DNA of 64,000 bases, from NCBI RefSeq assembly GCF_012927185.1, contig NZ_JABBGB010000003.1:558001-622000 (forward strand). The letters run 5' to 3'. Numbering within the stretch: the stretch's first letter is position 1; every line of letters starts with the position of its first letter. Origin of the DNA: Pseudoflavitalea sp. G-6-1-2. GTDB taxonomy: Bacteria > Bacteroidota > Bacteroidia > Chitinophagales > Chitinophagaceae. The notes below the pieces were generated by a model that made no database searches, was not told the DNA's origin, and saw nothing but the letters and a program-made list of their open reading frames with translations. Below, one piece after another: positions 7,237 to 15,539 of this stretch. The position numbers and the translations under genes were made by a program.

Positions 7237-8049
7237 ATGATGCATTTCAAAAATCCGGAAGAGATCGAACTGATGCGTATCAGCGCCAGACTGGTTAGCC
7301 AGACCCTGACCGAGATCGCAAAAATTCTCAAACCCGGCATCACTACCCTCTATATCGATCAGCTGATCGGCGATATGATCAAAAGTTATGACGCCACTCC
7401 ATCTTTCCTCGGATACAGCGGTTATCCGTTCAACAGCTGCATTTCGGTGAACGATGTGGTAGTACACGGTTTCCCTACAAAAACAGAACTCAAAGACGGT
7501 GATGTTGTTTCCGTTGATATCGGCGTTTACAAAAACGGATACCACGGAGATCATGCGTATACCTTCGCCATCGGTGATGTGAAAGAAGAGCATATGCAAC
7601 TGATCCGCGTTACCAAAGAATCGCTGTACAAGGGAATCGAAAAAGCTATCGCCGGCAACCGCGTTGGCGATATCGGATGGGCTATTCAGGAACATACCGA
7701 AAAACAATATGGATACGGCGTAGTGCGTGAACTCGTAGGCCACGGCCTCGGCAGAAAAATGCACGAAGATCCGCAGGTGCCTAACTATGGCAGACGCGGG
7801 TCAGGTGCTAAACTCCGCGAAGGTCTGGTACTCGCTATCGAGCCGATGATCAATCTCGGAGTGAAAGAAGTGTACACCGAAGAAGATGGCTGGACTGTTC
7901 GTACGCTCGATCATAAATGCTCCGTGCATTTCGAGCATGATGTAGCTGTAGGAAAAGGAAAAGCAGACATACTTTCCGATTACAGTATCATCGAAGCCGC
8001 GGAAGACGCCAATCCGAATTTGAAAAAAGAAAGAGAAACAGTAGCATAA
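7237..8049 (+). CDS. map: methionine aminopeptidase, type I
   Basis: The enzyme removes the initiator methionine from nascent proteins in the cytosol with a dinuclear metal centre. The 270-residue product has the pita-bread fold markers: VVHGFP (substrate-side His), the metal-ligand Asp pair in VSVDIGVYKNGYHGDHAYTF, GHGLGRKMHEDPQVPN (His), LAIEPMI (Glu), and a late TEEDGWTVRTLDHKCSVHFE containing the last Glu. The frame starts with two ATGs (7237, 7240). In many bacteria map stands here, before infA, but infA does not follow in this genome. Confidence 0.96.
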   Translation: MMHFKNPEEIELMRISARLVSQTLTEIAKILKPGITTLYIDQLIGDMIKSYDATPSFLGYSGYPFNSCISVNDVVVHGFPTKTELKDGDVVSVDIGVYKNGYHGDHAYTFAIGDVKEEHMQLIRVTKESLYKGIEKAIAGNRVGDIGWAIQEHTEKQYGYGVVRELVGHGLGRKMHEDPQVPNYGRRGSGAKLREGLVLAIEPMINLGVKEVYTEEDGWTVRTLDHKCSVHFEHDVAVGKGKADILSDYSIIEAAEDANPNLKKERETVA

Positions 8050-8058
8050 AGATCTTGC

Positions 8059-8086
8059 AAGGCGCGTCGGGAGATGCGCCTTTTTT
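8059..8086 (+). terminator. intrinsic terminator after map
   Basis: AAGGCGC (8059-8065) and GCGCCTT (8076-8082) form the stem, followed by TTTT. It closes the ribosomal/secY/map region. Confidence 0.75.
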
Positions 8087-8139
8087 CTTTGAATGGCTTT
8101 GTTGTTTTTGTGATTGAGCTTTGTTTGGTTGATTTTTTC

Positions 8140-8299
8140 GCGGCCGGTTTGTGAGGGCAAGTTTTCAGGTCGCGAAACCAGACCGCCCAAAATGAATGCT
8201 GTGGAGCAGGGGAATGGAGGATTGAGCTATTGGAATTCTCTTAGGGGGCTGGGCAACTGCTTTCAAGGCCCTGAAAACTTGTCCTCAAAACCTGGCCGC
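8140..8299 (+). ncRNA. candidate rod-like structured RNA (6S-like shape)
   Basis: Bases 8140-8169 pair with 8270-8299: 26 Watson-Crick pairs, 2 G.U pairs and only 2 mismatches over 30 positions. Both G.U pairs exist only if the + strand is transcribed, because the other strand would give C.A mismatches. Inside are a bubble of about 10 nt per side, CAG/CTG (8179-8181/8257-8259), GCCCA/TGGGC (8185-8189/8250-8254), and an apical 7-bp hairpin (8217-8223/8234-8240). The outline, a long closing stem, a bubble and an apical arm in about 160 nt, resembles 6S RNA. It might instead be the leader of the next gene or a small inverted-repeat element. No known consensus was matched. Confidence 0.45.
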
Positions 8300-8309
8300 A
8301 GCCCGCTGA

Positions 8310-9650
8310 ATGTGCAACATAGAAAAAGGTCTTACTATTTTCAACTTTTTAATATTACGGGACTTGAGTTCAAAACAATTGATTGTTATTGGTGGAGGTG
8401 CAGCAGGTTTCTTCTGCGCAGTGAATGCTGCAAGATTGCATCCGGGACTGAAAGTGAGCATTCTGGAGAAATCATCCAAAGTGCTGGCGAAAGTGAAAGT
8501 GTCGGGTGGGGGAAGATGTAATGTTACGCATAACTGCGATTCCATCAACGAAATGGCAAAGAAGTATCCGCGCGGAGATAAGTTTGTGAAGAAAGCTTTC
8601 CATCATTTCTTTACTACCGATACTATTGAATGGTATAAGCAACGTGGCGTAGAACTTAAAGCTGAAGCGGATAACAGAATGTTTCCGGTTACCGATTCTT
8701 CACAAACGATCATCGATTGCCTGATTGCTGAACTGAACCGGTATGGCGCAGAAATATGGATGAATACAGACGTGAAGGAAATTGTGGTGAATAGCTCAGT
8801 TGGTAACGGGGAAGCACAATCGAATACGGAAAGTGATCAGAAAAATAATGCGGCTGCAAGATTCACTATAAAATCGGCTGATGGAAAAATATTCGAGGCG
8901 GATGCTGTATGTGTGGCCTGTGGCGGGTTTCCGAAATCAAGCATGTTCGACTGGCTGAGGCAACTGGGGCATAGCATTGAAGAACCTGTGCCTTCTTTGT
9001 TTACGTTCAATATGCCGGGAAATGCTATTACTCAGCTGATGGGTGTGGCAGTCTCGGATGCGCAGGTACGCATTACCGGTAGTAAACTGGTTTCTTCAGG
9101 TCCCTTGCTGATTACGCATTGGGGAATGAGCGGCCCGGCGGTACTCCGGATGTCTGCCATGGGCGCGAGGGATTTTGCAGCTGTGCAGTACAAGTTCACT
9201 GCTGTGGTGAATTGGGTGCCCGAGTGGAATGAGAACAGCCTGAGAGAAGAGATGCAGCGGCTGCGTTTTGAACTGGCTGCACAGAAGATGGGACAGCGAA
9301 ATCCTTTTCAGTTGCCGCAGCGTTTGTGGGATTATCTGTTGCAGCAGTCTGATGTAAAAGCCGACATGCGATGGGCTGATCTTCCAGGTAAAGAACAGAA
9401 TAAGCTGATCAAAAATCTTTGCGCACAGGAACATGCGGTGAATGGCAAAACCACTTTCAAAGAGGAATTCGTTACGGCAGGTGGAATAAAGTTGTCGGAA
9501 GTAGAAGCGAGTACCATGCAGAGCAAACTGGTGCCTGGCCTGTATTTCGCGGGAGAGATACTCGATGTGGATGGCATCACCGGCGGATTCAATTTCCAGC
9601 ATGCCTGGACGAGCGGATTTATCGCAGCGCAGTTAAGCGGAACTGTATAG
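8310..9650 (+). CDS. HI0933/BaiN-family flavoprotein (NAD(P)/FAD oxidoreductase)
   Basis: This is a cytosolic flavoprotein of the HI0933 (YhiN/BaiN) family, whose physiological substrate is mostly unknown. It shows the FAD-binding dinucleotide motif VIGGGAAGFFCAVNAAR, the family hallmark KVSGGGRCNVTHN, the WGMSGPAVL segment, and the C-terminal GLYFAGEILDVDGITGGFNF motif. The product is 446 residues from the ATG at 8310. Homologues start nearer the FAD motif, so a TTG at 8364 (428 residues, MSSKQLIVIGGG) is the more likely start. The gene stands alone behind the structured RNA candidate. Confidence 0.9.
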   Translation: MCNIEKGLTIFNFLILRDLSSKQLIVIGGGAAGFFCAVNAARLHPGLKVSILEKSSKVLAKVKVSGGGRCNVTHNCDSINEMAKKYPRGDKFVKKAFHHFFTTDTIEWYKQRGVELKAEADNRMFPVTDSSQTIIDCLIAELNRYGAEIWMNTDVKEIVVNSSVGNGEAQSNTESDQKNNAAARFTIKSADGKIFEADAVCVACGGFPKSSMFDWLRQLGHSIEEPVPSLFTFNMPGNAITQLMGVAVSDAQVRITGSKLVSSGPLLITHWGMSGPAVLRMSAMGARDFAAVQYKFTAVVNWVPEWNENSLREEMQRLRFELAAQKMGQRNPFQLPQRLWDYLLQQSDVKADMRWADLPGKEQNKLIKNLCAQEHAVNGKTTFKEEFVTAGGIKLSEVEASTMQSKLVPGLYFAGEILDVDGITGGFNFQHAWTSGFIAAQLSGTV

Positions 9651-9657
9651 GTCCCAT

Positions 9658-9695
9658 AAAAAACAGGTGAACGAAGCGATTGCCCCGTTCACCTG
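9658..9695 (-). terminator. terminator of the DinB-like gene (- strand)
   Basis: CAGGTGAACG (9664-9673) pairs with CGTTCACCTG (9686-9695) over a 12-nt loop. Read on the - strand the stem is followed by TTTTTTATGG, a good U tract, so it ends the gene on the right. It may also stop the + strand flavoprotein transcript without a U tract. Confidence 0.75.
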
Positions 9696-9708
9696 ATCCA
9701 TAAAAAAA

Positions 9709-10176
9709 TTAAGCCTGTGTAGCAGCTACTTTCGTTGCTGCAAGTCTCCTGTGATAGTTGATCTGACCGATATGGTAGTTCAGATGCGACAGGAGATATA
9801 CCAGCATATACTCTGTTGTTACTGGTTCGTCGAACAACTGAATGGGATATGTTTGCTCAAGCGTTTTCTTGCTCAGCTGCTCCAGTGTATCACGCACCGA
9901 CATTTTGGTAGCTTCCACTTCGTCGAGCAGTTTCTTCTTGGAGATATTCTTCAGAGAGAATTCCGCATCGCGGTTCCTCACATATCCCGAATCATTCAGT
10001 ACAGCTCCCAGAAAATGTTGCAGATTGCCATTCAGGTGCAAACAGAGGTTTCCACCGGCATTGGTGATACCTTCAAGCGGTATCCATAAGCTCGCATCAT
10101 CGGGATACTGATCGATTTCATTAGACAGTTTCGTTAGCCCTTGCTCAAATAGTTGAATCAGGATCGGAGTGATCAT
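9709..10176 (-). CDS. DinB-superfamily protein (DUF1572-like)
   Basis: The 155-residue cytosolic protein is predicted to be a four-helix bundle of the DinB/YfiT metal-binding superfamily. It has LCLHLNGNLQHFLG in the second helix and LLSHLNYHIGQINYHRR in the last, supplying the histidines that bind metal in the family. Members act as thiol-dependent transferases or have no known role. It is monocistronic, convergent with the flavoprotein gene and divergent from rpsA. Confidence 0.8.
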   Translation of the reverse strand: MITPILIQLFEQGLTKLSNEIDQYPDDASLWIPLEGITNAGGNLCLHLNGNLQHFLGAVLNDSGYVRNRDAEFSLKNISKKKLLDEVEATKMSVRDTLEQLSKKTLEQTYPIQLFDEPVTTEYMLVYLLSHLNYHIGQINYHRRLAATKVAATQA

Positions 10177-10365
10177 AAAAAGTATTGATTAGAAAATTGG
10201 CCCTAAATGTAGTGAGAAAAGACTTTTAGGTGGTAGTATTTTTGGAAAAATAATAATGCACAGTCCCGATCCATGTGAAAAAAATATCTTCTTTTGCAAT
10301 TGAAAACCAGTCGATTACGGGTCTAAAAAACGCCCTGAAAAGCTGTGTTTTCCAGTATTTTGGCG

Positions 10366-10373
10366 TATCTTTG
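10366..10373 (+). promoter_or_regulatory. rpsA promoter -7 element
   Basis: TATCTTTG matches TAnnTTTG exactly and is followed by GC, as is usual at these promoters. It lies 35 nt before the rpsA ATG at 10408. The -33 region is only T-rich (GTGTTTTCC near 10346-10354). Confidence 0.55.
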
Positions 10374-10407
10374 CTGCCCCGAAATCAAAAACCTTCGGGT
10401 ATTTATC

Positions 10408-12318
10408 ATGAATTTCATTGTTAAACAACTTAACGCTGATGCTCAGGAGACTTCTGGAGCTGCAGAAGCTACAGCGACAACAAAAGCACCTGTGCAGGCG
10501 CCTGTAGAAGATACAGGAGCTCACGACGACTTCGACTGGAGTATCGACAAACGCAATGTTGCTACTTACAGCAAAGAAGAGAAAGAGAAGTATGACACCG
10601 TTTACGAAGGTACCTTCAAAGCAGTAAGCGACGGCGAACTGGTGAAAGGTCTCGTAGTGGCAATGACCAAAACTGATGTTGTGATCAATATCGGTTTCAA
10701 ATCCGACGGTCTGGTTTCTCTCAACGAATTCCGCGACCTCGTTAACCTGAAAACAGGTGACGAAGTTGAAGTGATGGTTGTAGAAAAAGAAGACAGAGAC
10801 GGTCACCTCAACCTGAGCCGCAAACAAGCGCGTATCACACGTGCATGGGAGCGTATCGTTGAAGTACACAAAACTGGTGAAGTTATTACCGGTACTGTTA
10901 CCTCTAAAACCAAAGGCGGTCTTATCGTTGACGTATTCGGAATGGAAACCTTCCTTCCAGGATCTCAGATCGACGTTAAGCCTGTTACCGACTACGATCA
11001 GTTTGTTGGTAAGACTATGGAGTTCAAAGTGGTTAAGATCAACGAGGCTATCAAGAACGCTGTAGTATCTCACAAAGCCCTCATCGAGAGCGATATCGAA
11101 GCACAACGTGCAGAGATCATGAGCAAACTCGAAAGAGGTCAGGTTCTCGAAGGAACTATCAAGAATATCACCGACTTCGGTGCGTTCATGGACCTCGGCG
11201 GTCTGGACGGTCTGCTGTATATCACCGATATCAGCTGGGGCCGTATCAGCCACCCAAGCGAAGTACTGAAACTCGATCAGAAACTGAAAGTAGTAGTACT
11301 GGATTTCGACGACGAGAAAAAACGTATCAGCCTGGGTCTGAAACAACTCACTCCACATCCTTGGGATATTCTGCCAGAATCTGTGCATGAAGGAGCTGTT
11401 GTGAAAGGCAAAGTAGTGAACATCGAAGATTACGGTGCATTCCTCGAAATCATGCCTGGTGTAGAAGGTCTGGTTCACGTAAGTGAAATCACATGGGCTA
11501 ATACTCCAATCAACGCCAAAGAGTTCTTCAAACTGGGCGACGAGTACGAAGCGAAAGTGGTTACCCTCGATAAGGACAATCGCAAAATGAGCCTGTCTAT
11601 CAAGCAAATGAGCGAAGATCCATGGACTACCATCGAAACCAAATTCCCAGAAGGAAGCCGTCATAACGGTCTGGTTAAAAACATCACTCCATACGGTGTG
11701 TTTGTTGAACTGGCTCCCGGCATCGGCGGTATGATCCACATCTCTGACCTGAGCTGGCTGAAACGCTTCAACCATCCTTCTGAGTACACTAAAGTTGGTG
11801 AACACATCGACGTAGTGATCCTCGGAATCGACAAGGAGAACCGTAAACTCCAACTCGGACACAAACAACTGGAAGAAGATCCCTGGAACGCACTGCAGGA
11901 TACATTCGCTGTAGGCTCAGTGCACGAAGGAACTATCATCCGCAGAGATGATAAAGGTGGTATCGTTCAACTTCCTTACGGTCTCGAAGGATTCGCTCCT
12001 AACCGTCACCTCCAGAAAGAAGACGGCAAAGGCATGGTAGCTGATGAAGCAGGTCAATTCATGGTGATCGAATTCGATCGCAATGAAAAACGCATCGTAG
12101 TTTCACACACACGCCTGTGGGAACAATCTAAAGTAGAGGAGAAAGAAGCTGCACGCAAAGAAGCTAAAGCTGTATCTGATACAACCAAGAAAGCTGTTAA
12201 GAACATCCAGCAGAAAGTAGAAAAAACTACTTTGGGTGACCTCGGCGCTCTGGCTGAAATCAAAGAAAAGCTGAAGCAGGAAGAAAAGCAAAGTGGCGAC
12301 ACTCCGGCTGCTCAATAA
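10408..12318 (+). CDS. rpsA: 30S ribosomal protein S1
   Basis: S1 binds mRNA and helps initiation. The product is 636 residues from the ATG at 10408 (MNFIVKQLNADAQETS). An in-frame ATG at 10345 lies upstream of the promoter element and was rejected. Six S1/OB repeats are visible, for example GTIKNITDFGAFMDLGGLDG, GKVVNIEDYGAFLEIMPGVE and GLVKNITPYGVFVELAPGIG. An acidic N-terminal extension (about 70 residues) and a lysine-rich tail flank them. The codon pattern suggests high expression. A strong terminator follows. Confidence 0.95.
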   Translation: MNFIVKQLNADAQETSGAAEATATTKAPVQAPVEDTGAHDDFDWSIDKRNVATYSKEEKEKYDTVYEGTFKAVSDGELVKGLVVAMTKTDVVINIGFKSDGLVSLNEFRDLVNLKTGDEVEVMVVEKEDRDGHLNLSRKQARITRAWERIVEVHKTGEVITGTVTSKTKGGLIVDVFGMETFLPGSQIDVKPVTDYDQFVGKTMEFKVVKINEAIKNAVVSHKALIESDIEAQRAEIMSKLERGQVLEGTIKNITDFGAFMDLGGLDGLLYITDISWGRISHPSEVLKLDQKLKVVVLDFDDEKKRISLGLKQLTPHPWDILPESVHEGAVVKGKVVNIEDYGAFLEIMPGVEGLVHVSEITWANTPINAKEFFKLGDEYEAKVVTLDKDNRKMSLSIKQMSEDPWTTIETKFPEGSRHNGLVKNITPYGVFVELAPGIGGMIHISDLSWLKRFNHPSEYTKVGEHIDVVILGIDKENRKLQLGHKQLEEDPWNALQDTFAVGSVHEGTIIRRDDKGGIVQLPYGLEGFAPNRHLQKEDGKGMVADEAGQFMVIEFDRNEKRIVVSHTRLWEQSKVEEKEAARKEAKAVSDTTKKAVKNIQQKVEKTTLGDLGALAEIKEKLKQEEKQSGDTPAAQ

Positions 12319-12344
12319 TAATTGAACTCATTCAATTATACACG

Positions 12345-12376
12345 AAGGGCCGTTACGAAAGTAACGGCCCTTTTTT
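12345..12376 (+). terminator. strong intrinsic terminator after rpsA
   Basis: AAGGGCCGTTAC (12345-12356) and GTAACGGCCCTT (12361-12372) form a perfect 12-bp stem with a GAAA tetraloop, followed by TTTT. It lies between the convergent rpsA and helicase genes. Confidence 0.9.
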
Positions 12377-12408
12377 ATTGGAATGCTTTTGCTGTCGGAT
12401 GAAATACT

Positions 12409-13731
12409 CTACTTCGCTATATCGATCTTTACTTTCTTTCCTTTGATCTTCTGATCTTTGATCAGCTGCAAAGTATGGCTGGCCCTGGATTTGCGCACCG
12501 CCACAAAAGAAAAGAAATCTTTCACTTCTATCAATCCGATGTCTTCTTTCTTCAGCTGGCCTTTATTGGTGAAGAATCCTACTATATCCACCTTATTCAC
12601 TTTGTCTTTTTTGCCGGCGGCAATGAAGAGGGTGGTCCATACCGGTTTTTGAGGAATAACAGCTGTTTCCGGCAATTCAATTTCAGTTGGCGCAGGAACG
12701 ATGTATTCAGGAATTCTTTCACCCGGTGCTAAGATCAGAATGGCAGTGCCACTGGCATCCATACGCGCAGTACGGCCATTGCGGTGTGTGTAGATATCCT
12801 GCGATGTGGGCAATTGATAATGTATTACGTAACGGATATTGGGAACATCCAGTCCGCGTGCAGCGAGATCGGTTGTTACCAGCACATTTGAGCTGCCGTT
12901 GCGGAAGCGGCAGAGCGCATTGTCGCGTTCCTGCTGTTCCATGGCACCATGATAGAACACACTCACAATACCTCTGTCTTTGAGTGAGCTGTTTACCTGC
13001 TCTACAAACTCCCGTTGATTGCAGAAGATCACAGTACTGCGGTTTCCCAATGCACAGATGAGTCTGAACAAGGTCTCCGATTTATCTTTCTCATCACTAT
13101 GCACCATCTTTACTTCCAGTGCAGCAGACTTTTCTCCTGTGAGGAAATTGATCTCCACCGGATTTTTCAATCCTACAAATTCAGGTACTTCCACGGCCAC
13201 TGTTGCAGAAGTGAGTATCCGCTTTTTCAGGGCAGGCAATGCGGCGATGATGTTAGACATCTCTTCGTCGAAACCTTCTTCCAGCGATTTATCGAATTCG
13301 TCGAGCACCAGTGTTTCGATAGCGCTGGTATCGATATTGCCGCGGCGGATATGGTCGGCTAACCTGCCGGGTGTTCCCACAATGAGAGCAGGCGCCTGTT
13401 TCAGGTTGTTCTCTTCCGTTTCTCTCAGGTGGCCGCCATAACAGCAGGTGATCTTGAAACCTGTGCCCATTTTTTTGAATACCTGTTCTATCTGAAGCGC
13501 CAGTTCGCGGGAAGGCACAATGATCAATGCCTGACAAAGCTTTTTATTGTTATCCAGCACTTGTGCGATGGGCAACAGAAAGGCGAGGGTTTTACCGGAA
13601 CCGGTATCTGCAAGCAGTACAATGTTGTCGGATTGCTTATTGGCTTCGAGCGATGCCTTTTGTATTTCATTCAGTTCGTCGATCCGAAGATTGTTCAGTG
13701 CAAGTTCAATTGAAAATGGAGGTTTCTGCAT
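12409..13731 (-). CDS. DbpA-like DEAD-box RNA helicase (DEFD variant)
   Basis: This is an ATP-dependent RNA helicase, probably acting in ribosome assembly. Motifs in order: Q motif ending ELNEIQ, motif I ADTGSGKT, Ia PSRELALQ, Ib TPGRL, motif II DEFD instead of DEAD, III SAT, V TDLAARGLD, VI HRNGRTARM. The last 75 or so residues (IAAGKKDKVNKVDIVGFF onward) resemble the DbpA RNA-binding domain that targets 23S rRNA. The start is at 13731 (MQKPPFSIELALNN), giving 440 residues; a longer frame to 13764 adds an atypical N-terminus. It is divergent from ferritin. Confidence 0.88.
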   Translation of the reverse strand: MQKPPFSIELALNNLRIDELNEIQKASLEANKQSDNIVLLADTGSGKTLAFLLPIAQVLDNNKKLCQALIIVPSRELALQIEQVFKKMGTGFKITCCYGGHLRETEENNLKQAPALIVGTPGRLADHIRRGNIDTSAIETLVLDEFDKSLEEGFDEEMSNIIAALPALKKRILTSATVAVEVPEFVGLKNPVEINFLTGEKSAALEVKMVHSDEKDKSETLFRLICALGNRSTVIFCNQREFVEQVNSSLKDRGIVSVFYHGAMEQQERDNALCRFRNGSSNVLVTTDLAARGLDVPNIRYVIHYQLPTSQDIYTHRNGRTARMDASGTAILILAPGERIPEYIVPAPTEIELPETAVIPQKPVWTTLFIAAGKKDKVNKVDIVGFFTNKGQLKKEDIGLIEVKDFFSFVAVRKSRASHTLQLIKDQKIKGKKVKIDIAK

Positions 13732-13832
13732 TCGGCAAAAGTACGCTCTTCCCGCCATTGCCAAGCTTTCTGTGGCATAAATGCCTTTTTCAGTGCAGAT
13801 TTTGTAAATTGACTATCAAAACCAAGCAACAT

Positions 13833-14354
13833 ATGATTTCCAGCAAAATTGAAGAAGCCCTCAACAGGCAGATCGATCTCGAAGGATACTCATCTATGTA
13901 TTACCTGGCGATGGGGTCGTGGGCAGAAGTGAAAGGATACAATGGAATTGCCCAGTTTCTGTATCATCACTCAGATGAAGAGCGCATGCATATGCTTAAA
14001 CTTTTTCATTATATCAATGATCGTGGCGGGCATGCTATTGTGCCGGCATTTGCAGCCCCGCAGAAAGATTTTACGAATATCCGCGAGATCTTCGATATCG
14101 TTCATTCGCACGAAGTGAAAGTATCCAATGAGATCAATGCGCTGGTGGAACTATGTATTCAGGAGAAAGATTACACTACACATAATTTTCTGCAATGGTA
14201 TGTAACCGAGCAGATCGAAGAAGAAAGTCTGGCGCGTCAGATCATCGATAAACTGAATCTGATTGGTGAAGACAAGGGTGGCATGTATCTCTTCGACCGA
14301 GATCTGGGCAATATGCCGGGAGAAGGGGGCAAGGGCGGCCACGGCAAACGTTAG
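13833..14354 (+). CDS. ftnA: ferritin (FtnA-type)
   Basis: This is a non-haem iron-storage protein that oxidises Fe(II) and stores it as a mineral in a 24-subunit shell. The 173-residue product is the family size. Ferroxidase-site residues are visible in the first helix (LEGYSSMYYLAM, Glu), the second helix (HHSDEERMHMLKLFHY, Glu and His), and later EQIEEESLARQI. The tail is glycine-rich (MPGEGGKGGHGKR). The start is the ATG at 13833; the frame upstream overlaps the helicase gene. A terminator follows. Confidence 0.92.
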   Translation: MISSKIEEALNRQIDLEGYSSMYYLAMGSWAEVKGYNGIAQFLYHHSDEERMHMLKLFHYINDRGGHAIVPAFAAPQKDFTNIREIFDIVHSHEVKVSNEINALVELCIQEKDYTTHNFLQWYVTEQIEEESLARQIIDKLNLIGEDKGGMYLFDRDLGNMPGEGGKGGHGKR

Positions 14355-14384
14355 CAGGCAGACAAATTCGAGTTGTATTATATG

Positions 14385-14421
14385 AATAATCCCGGTATGC
14401 CAATGCCGGGATTATTTTTTT
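14385..14421 (+). terminator. intrinsic terminator after ferritin
   Basis: AATAATCCCGG (14385-14395) pairs with CCGGGATTATT (14406-14416) over a 10-nt loop, followed by TTTT. Confidence 0.8.
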
Positions 14422-14684
14422 GGATACCAGAACGACCGCTTTCAGGTACTTCCACCCCGAAATGGGAAAAACGGCCTCCAGTATGAACTTACCGTTATTA
14501 CCTCAAAGTAGTATAGTTATATATTACCGGAACTTAGTATCTTCACTGTCCCCAATCGTAGAACCCATTAGGTTCCATAACCCCTCTCTTGAAGTAGCGA
14601 TCACGGTTAAAGCTTGCACAACACAATTCCCTGATGCCCGGCCTTTCGAAAGAAAGCTGTTTGGTAATGCTTAAACTCATTGTT
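14422..14684. other. non-coding stretch between ferritin and the small membrane protein
   Basis: I see no convincing gene here. The frame on + (14420-14674) has no recognisable motif and starts inside the terminator. TAGTATCTTCACTG near 14535 partly resembles a -7 element and could drive the small gene at 14685. Confidence 0.4.
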
Positions 14685-14792
14685 ATGAAAGAAGAGAGCA
14701 AACAAGAAGAAACCACCATCAAGCCATTCTATCTGTTTCTGGTGATCCTGGTTATTATTTTCTTTTTCCACTACTGCGGCAGCAGTCATTAA
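14685..14792 (+). CDS. 35-residue single-pass membrane protein
   Basis: ATG at 14685 to TAA at 14792 encodes MKEESKQEETTIKPFYLFLV, followed by a very hydrophobic helix and the end HYCGSSH. The charged N-terminus, one membrane span (about residues 14-29, rich in V, I, L and F) and short polar tail make a plausible small membrane protein. An in-frame ATG at 14667 would add six residues (MLKLIV). No family is recognised. It lies alone between ferritin and a convergent phosphatase gene. Confidence 0.5.
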   Translation: MKEESKQEETTIKPFYLFLVILVIIFFFHYCGSSH

Positions 14793-14799
14793 GCAATTT

Positions 14800-15456
14800 T
14801 TACAGTGCTTCGATCATCGAAGCAGTAACCTGTTCGAGCGATCTCAGCTTGATATCGGCAGCATCCCATCTTGTTTCGGCATGCTGATCGGGAGCAGGTA
14901 TAACAATACATTTCATTCTTGCTGCTTTAACGGCGATCATGCCGTTGAAACTATCCTCAAAACAAATGCATTGAAGAGGAGAGACGCCCAACTCTTTCGC
15001 GCAATCGAGATATACTTGCGGATGTGGTTTGCCATAGGGCAGAAATTCCGCTGAAGCAATGGCATCGAGGTAATGGCGGATATTCAGTTTTTCTACAACA
15101 ACATTTACAAGAGACAGAGGCGATGATGTGGCTATGCCGATTTTGCATCCCTGATTGCGGAAGAATTCGAAGATATACTCCACGCCAGGCATGGGCAATC
15201 CTTTTTCTCTGATCTTGCTGATGGCTTTCTCCACAATAGTGGCTTCGGCCTTCTCCGTAAATTTCATATCGATACCGAAATATGCAAACCAGTACTGCAC
15301 CCATTCTTTGGTACGGAGGCCGGTGGTTACATGATATTGTTCGGGTATCAGAGAAACGCCGTATTCTTCCAGGGTTTCTTTGCCTGCTTCTTCCCAATAG
15401 GGTTCGGAGTTGATCAGCAGACCATCCATGTCGAAAATAACTGCTGTAGCATTCAT
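14800..15456 (-). CDS. HAD-superfamily sugar-phosphatase-like hydrolase
   Basis: This is a cytosolic HAD hydrolase of the beta-phosphoglucomutase/HxpB (YniC) type, probably dephosphorylating hexitol or deoxyhexose phosphates. Motif I is FDMDGLLINSEPYW (nucleophile and acid Asp), motif II is IATSS, motif III Lys is in YGKPHPQVYL, and motif IV is ICFEDSFNGMIA. The product is 218 residues from 15456. A longer frame to 15525 adds an unrelated N-terminus. The substrate is not determined. Confidence 0.85.
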   Translation of the reverse strand: MNATAVIFDMDGLLINSEPYWEEAGKETLEEYGVSLIPEQYHVTTGLRTKEWVQYWFAYFGIDMKFTEKAEATIVEKAISKIREKGLPMPGVEYIFEFFRNQGCKIGIATSSPLSLVNVVVEKLNIRHYLDAIASAEFLPYGKPHPQVYLDCAKELGVSPLQCICFEDSFNGMIAVKAARMKCIVIPAPDQHAETRWDAADIKLRSLEQVTASMIEAL

Positions 15457-15539
15457 AGGCGGCAAAGATAGGGAAGCCGCAGAAATAGACCGGGCCGCAT
15501 TTAGCGGCCCGGAGAGTATTAACAATTATGTAGAATTAT

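Noticed and set aside
8140-8299. MITE-type transposable element
   Set aside because: Arms are 30 nt and near-perfect, but no target-site duplication is visible at the ends and the imperfect pairs favour an RNA on one strand. Not fully excluded without a genome-wide copy search.
8114-8521. Open frame on + across the inverted repeat
   Set aside because: Its sequence follows the repeat arms and overlaps the FAD-binding region of the flavoprotein in another frame; no protein features are visible.
10315-11868. Long open frame on the - strand opposite rpsA
   Set aside because: It mirrors the codon bias of rpsA, shows no domain, and the + strand S1 repeats are unmistakable.
14420-14674. 84-codon frame on + after ferritin
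   Set aside because: It starts within the terminator tail and has no hydrophobic, repeat or domain pattern.
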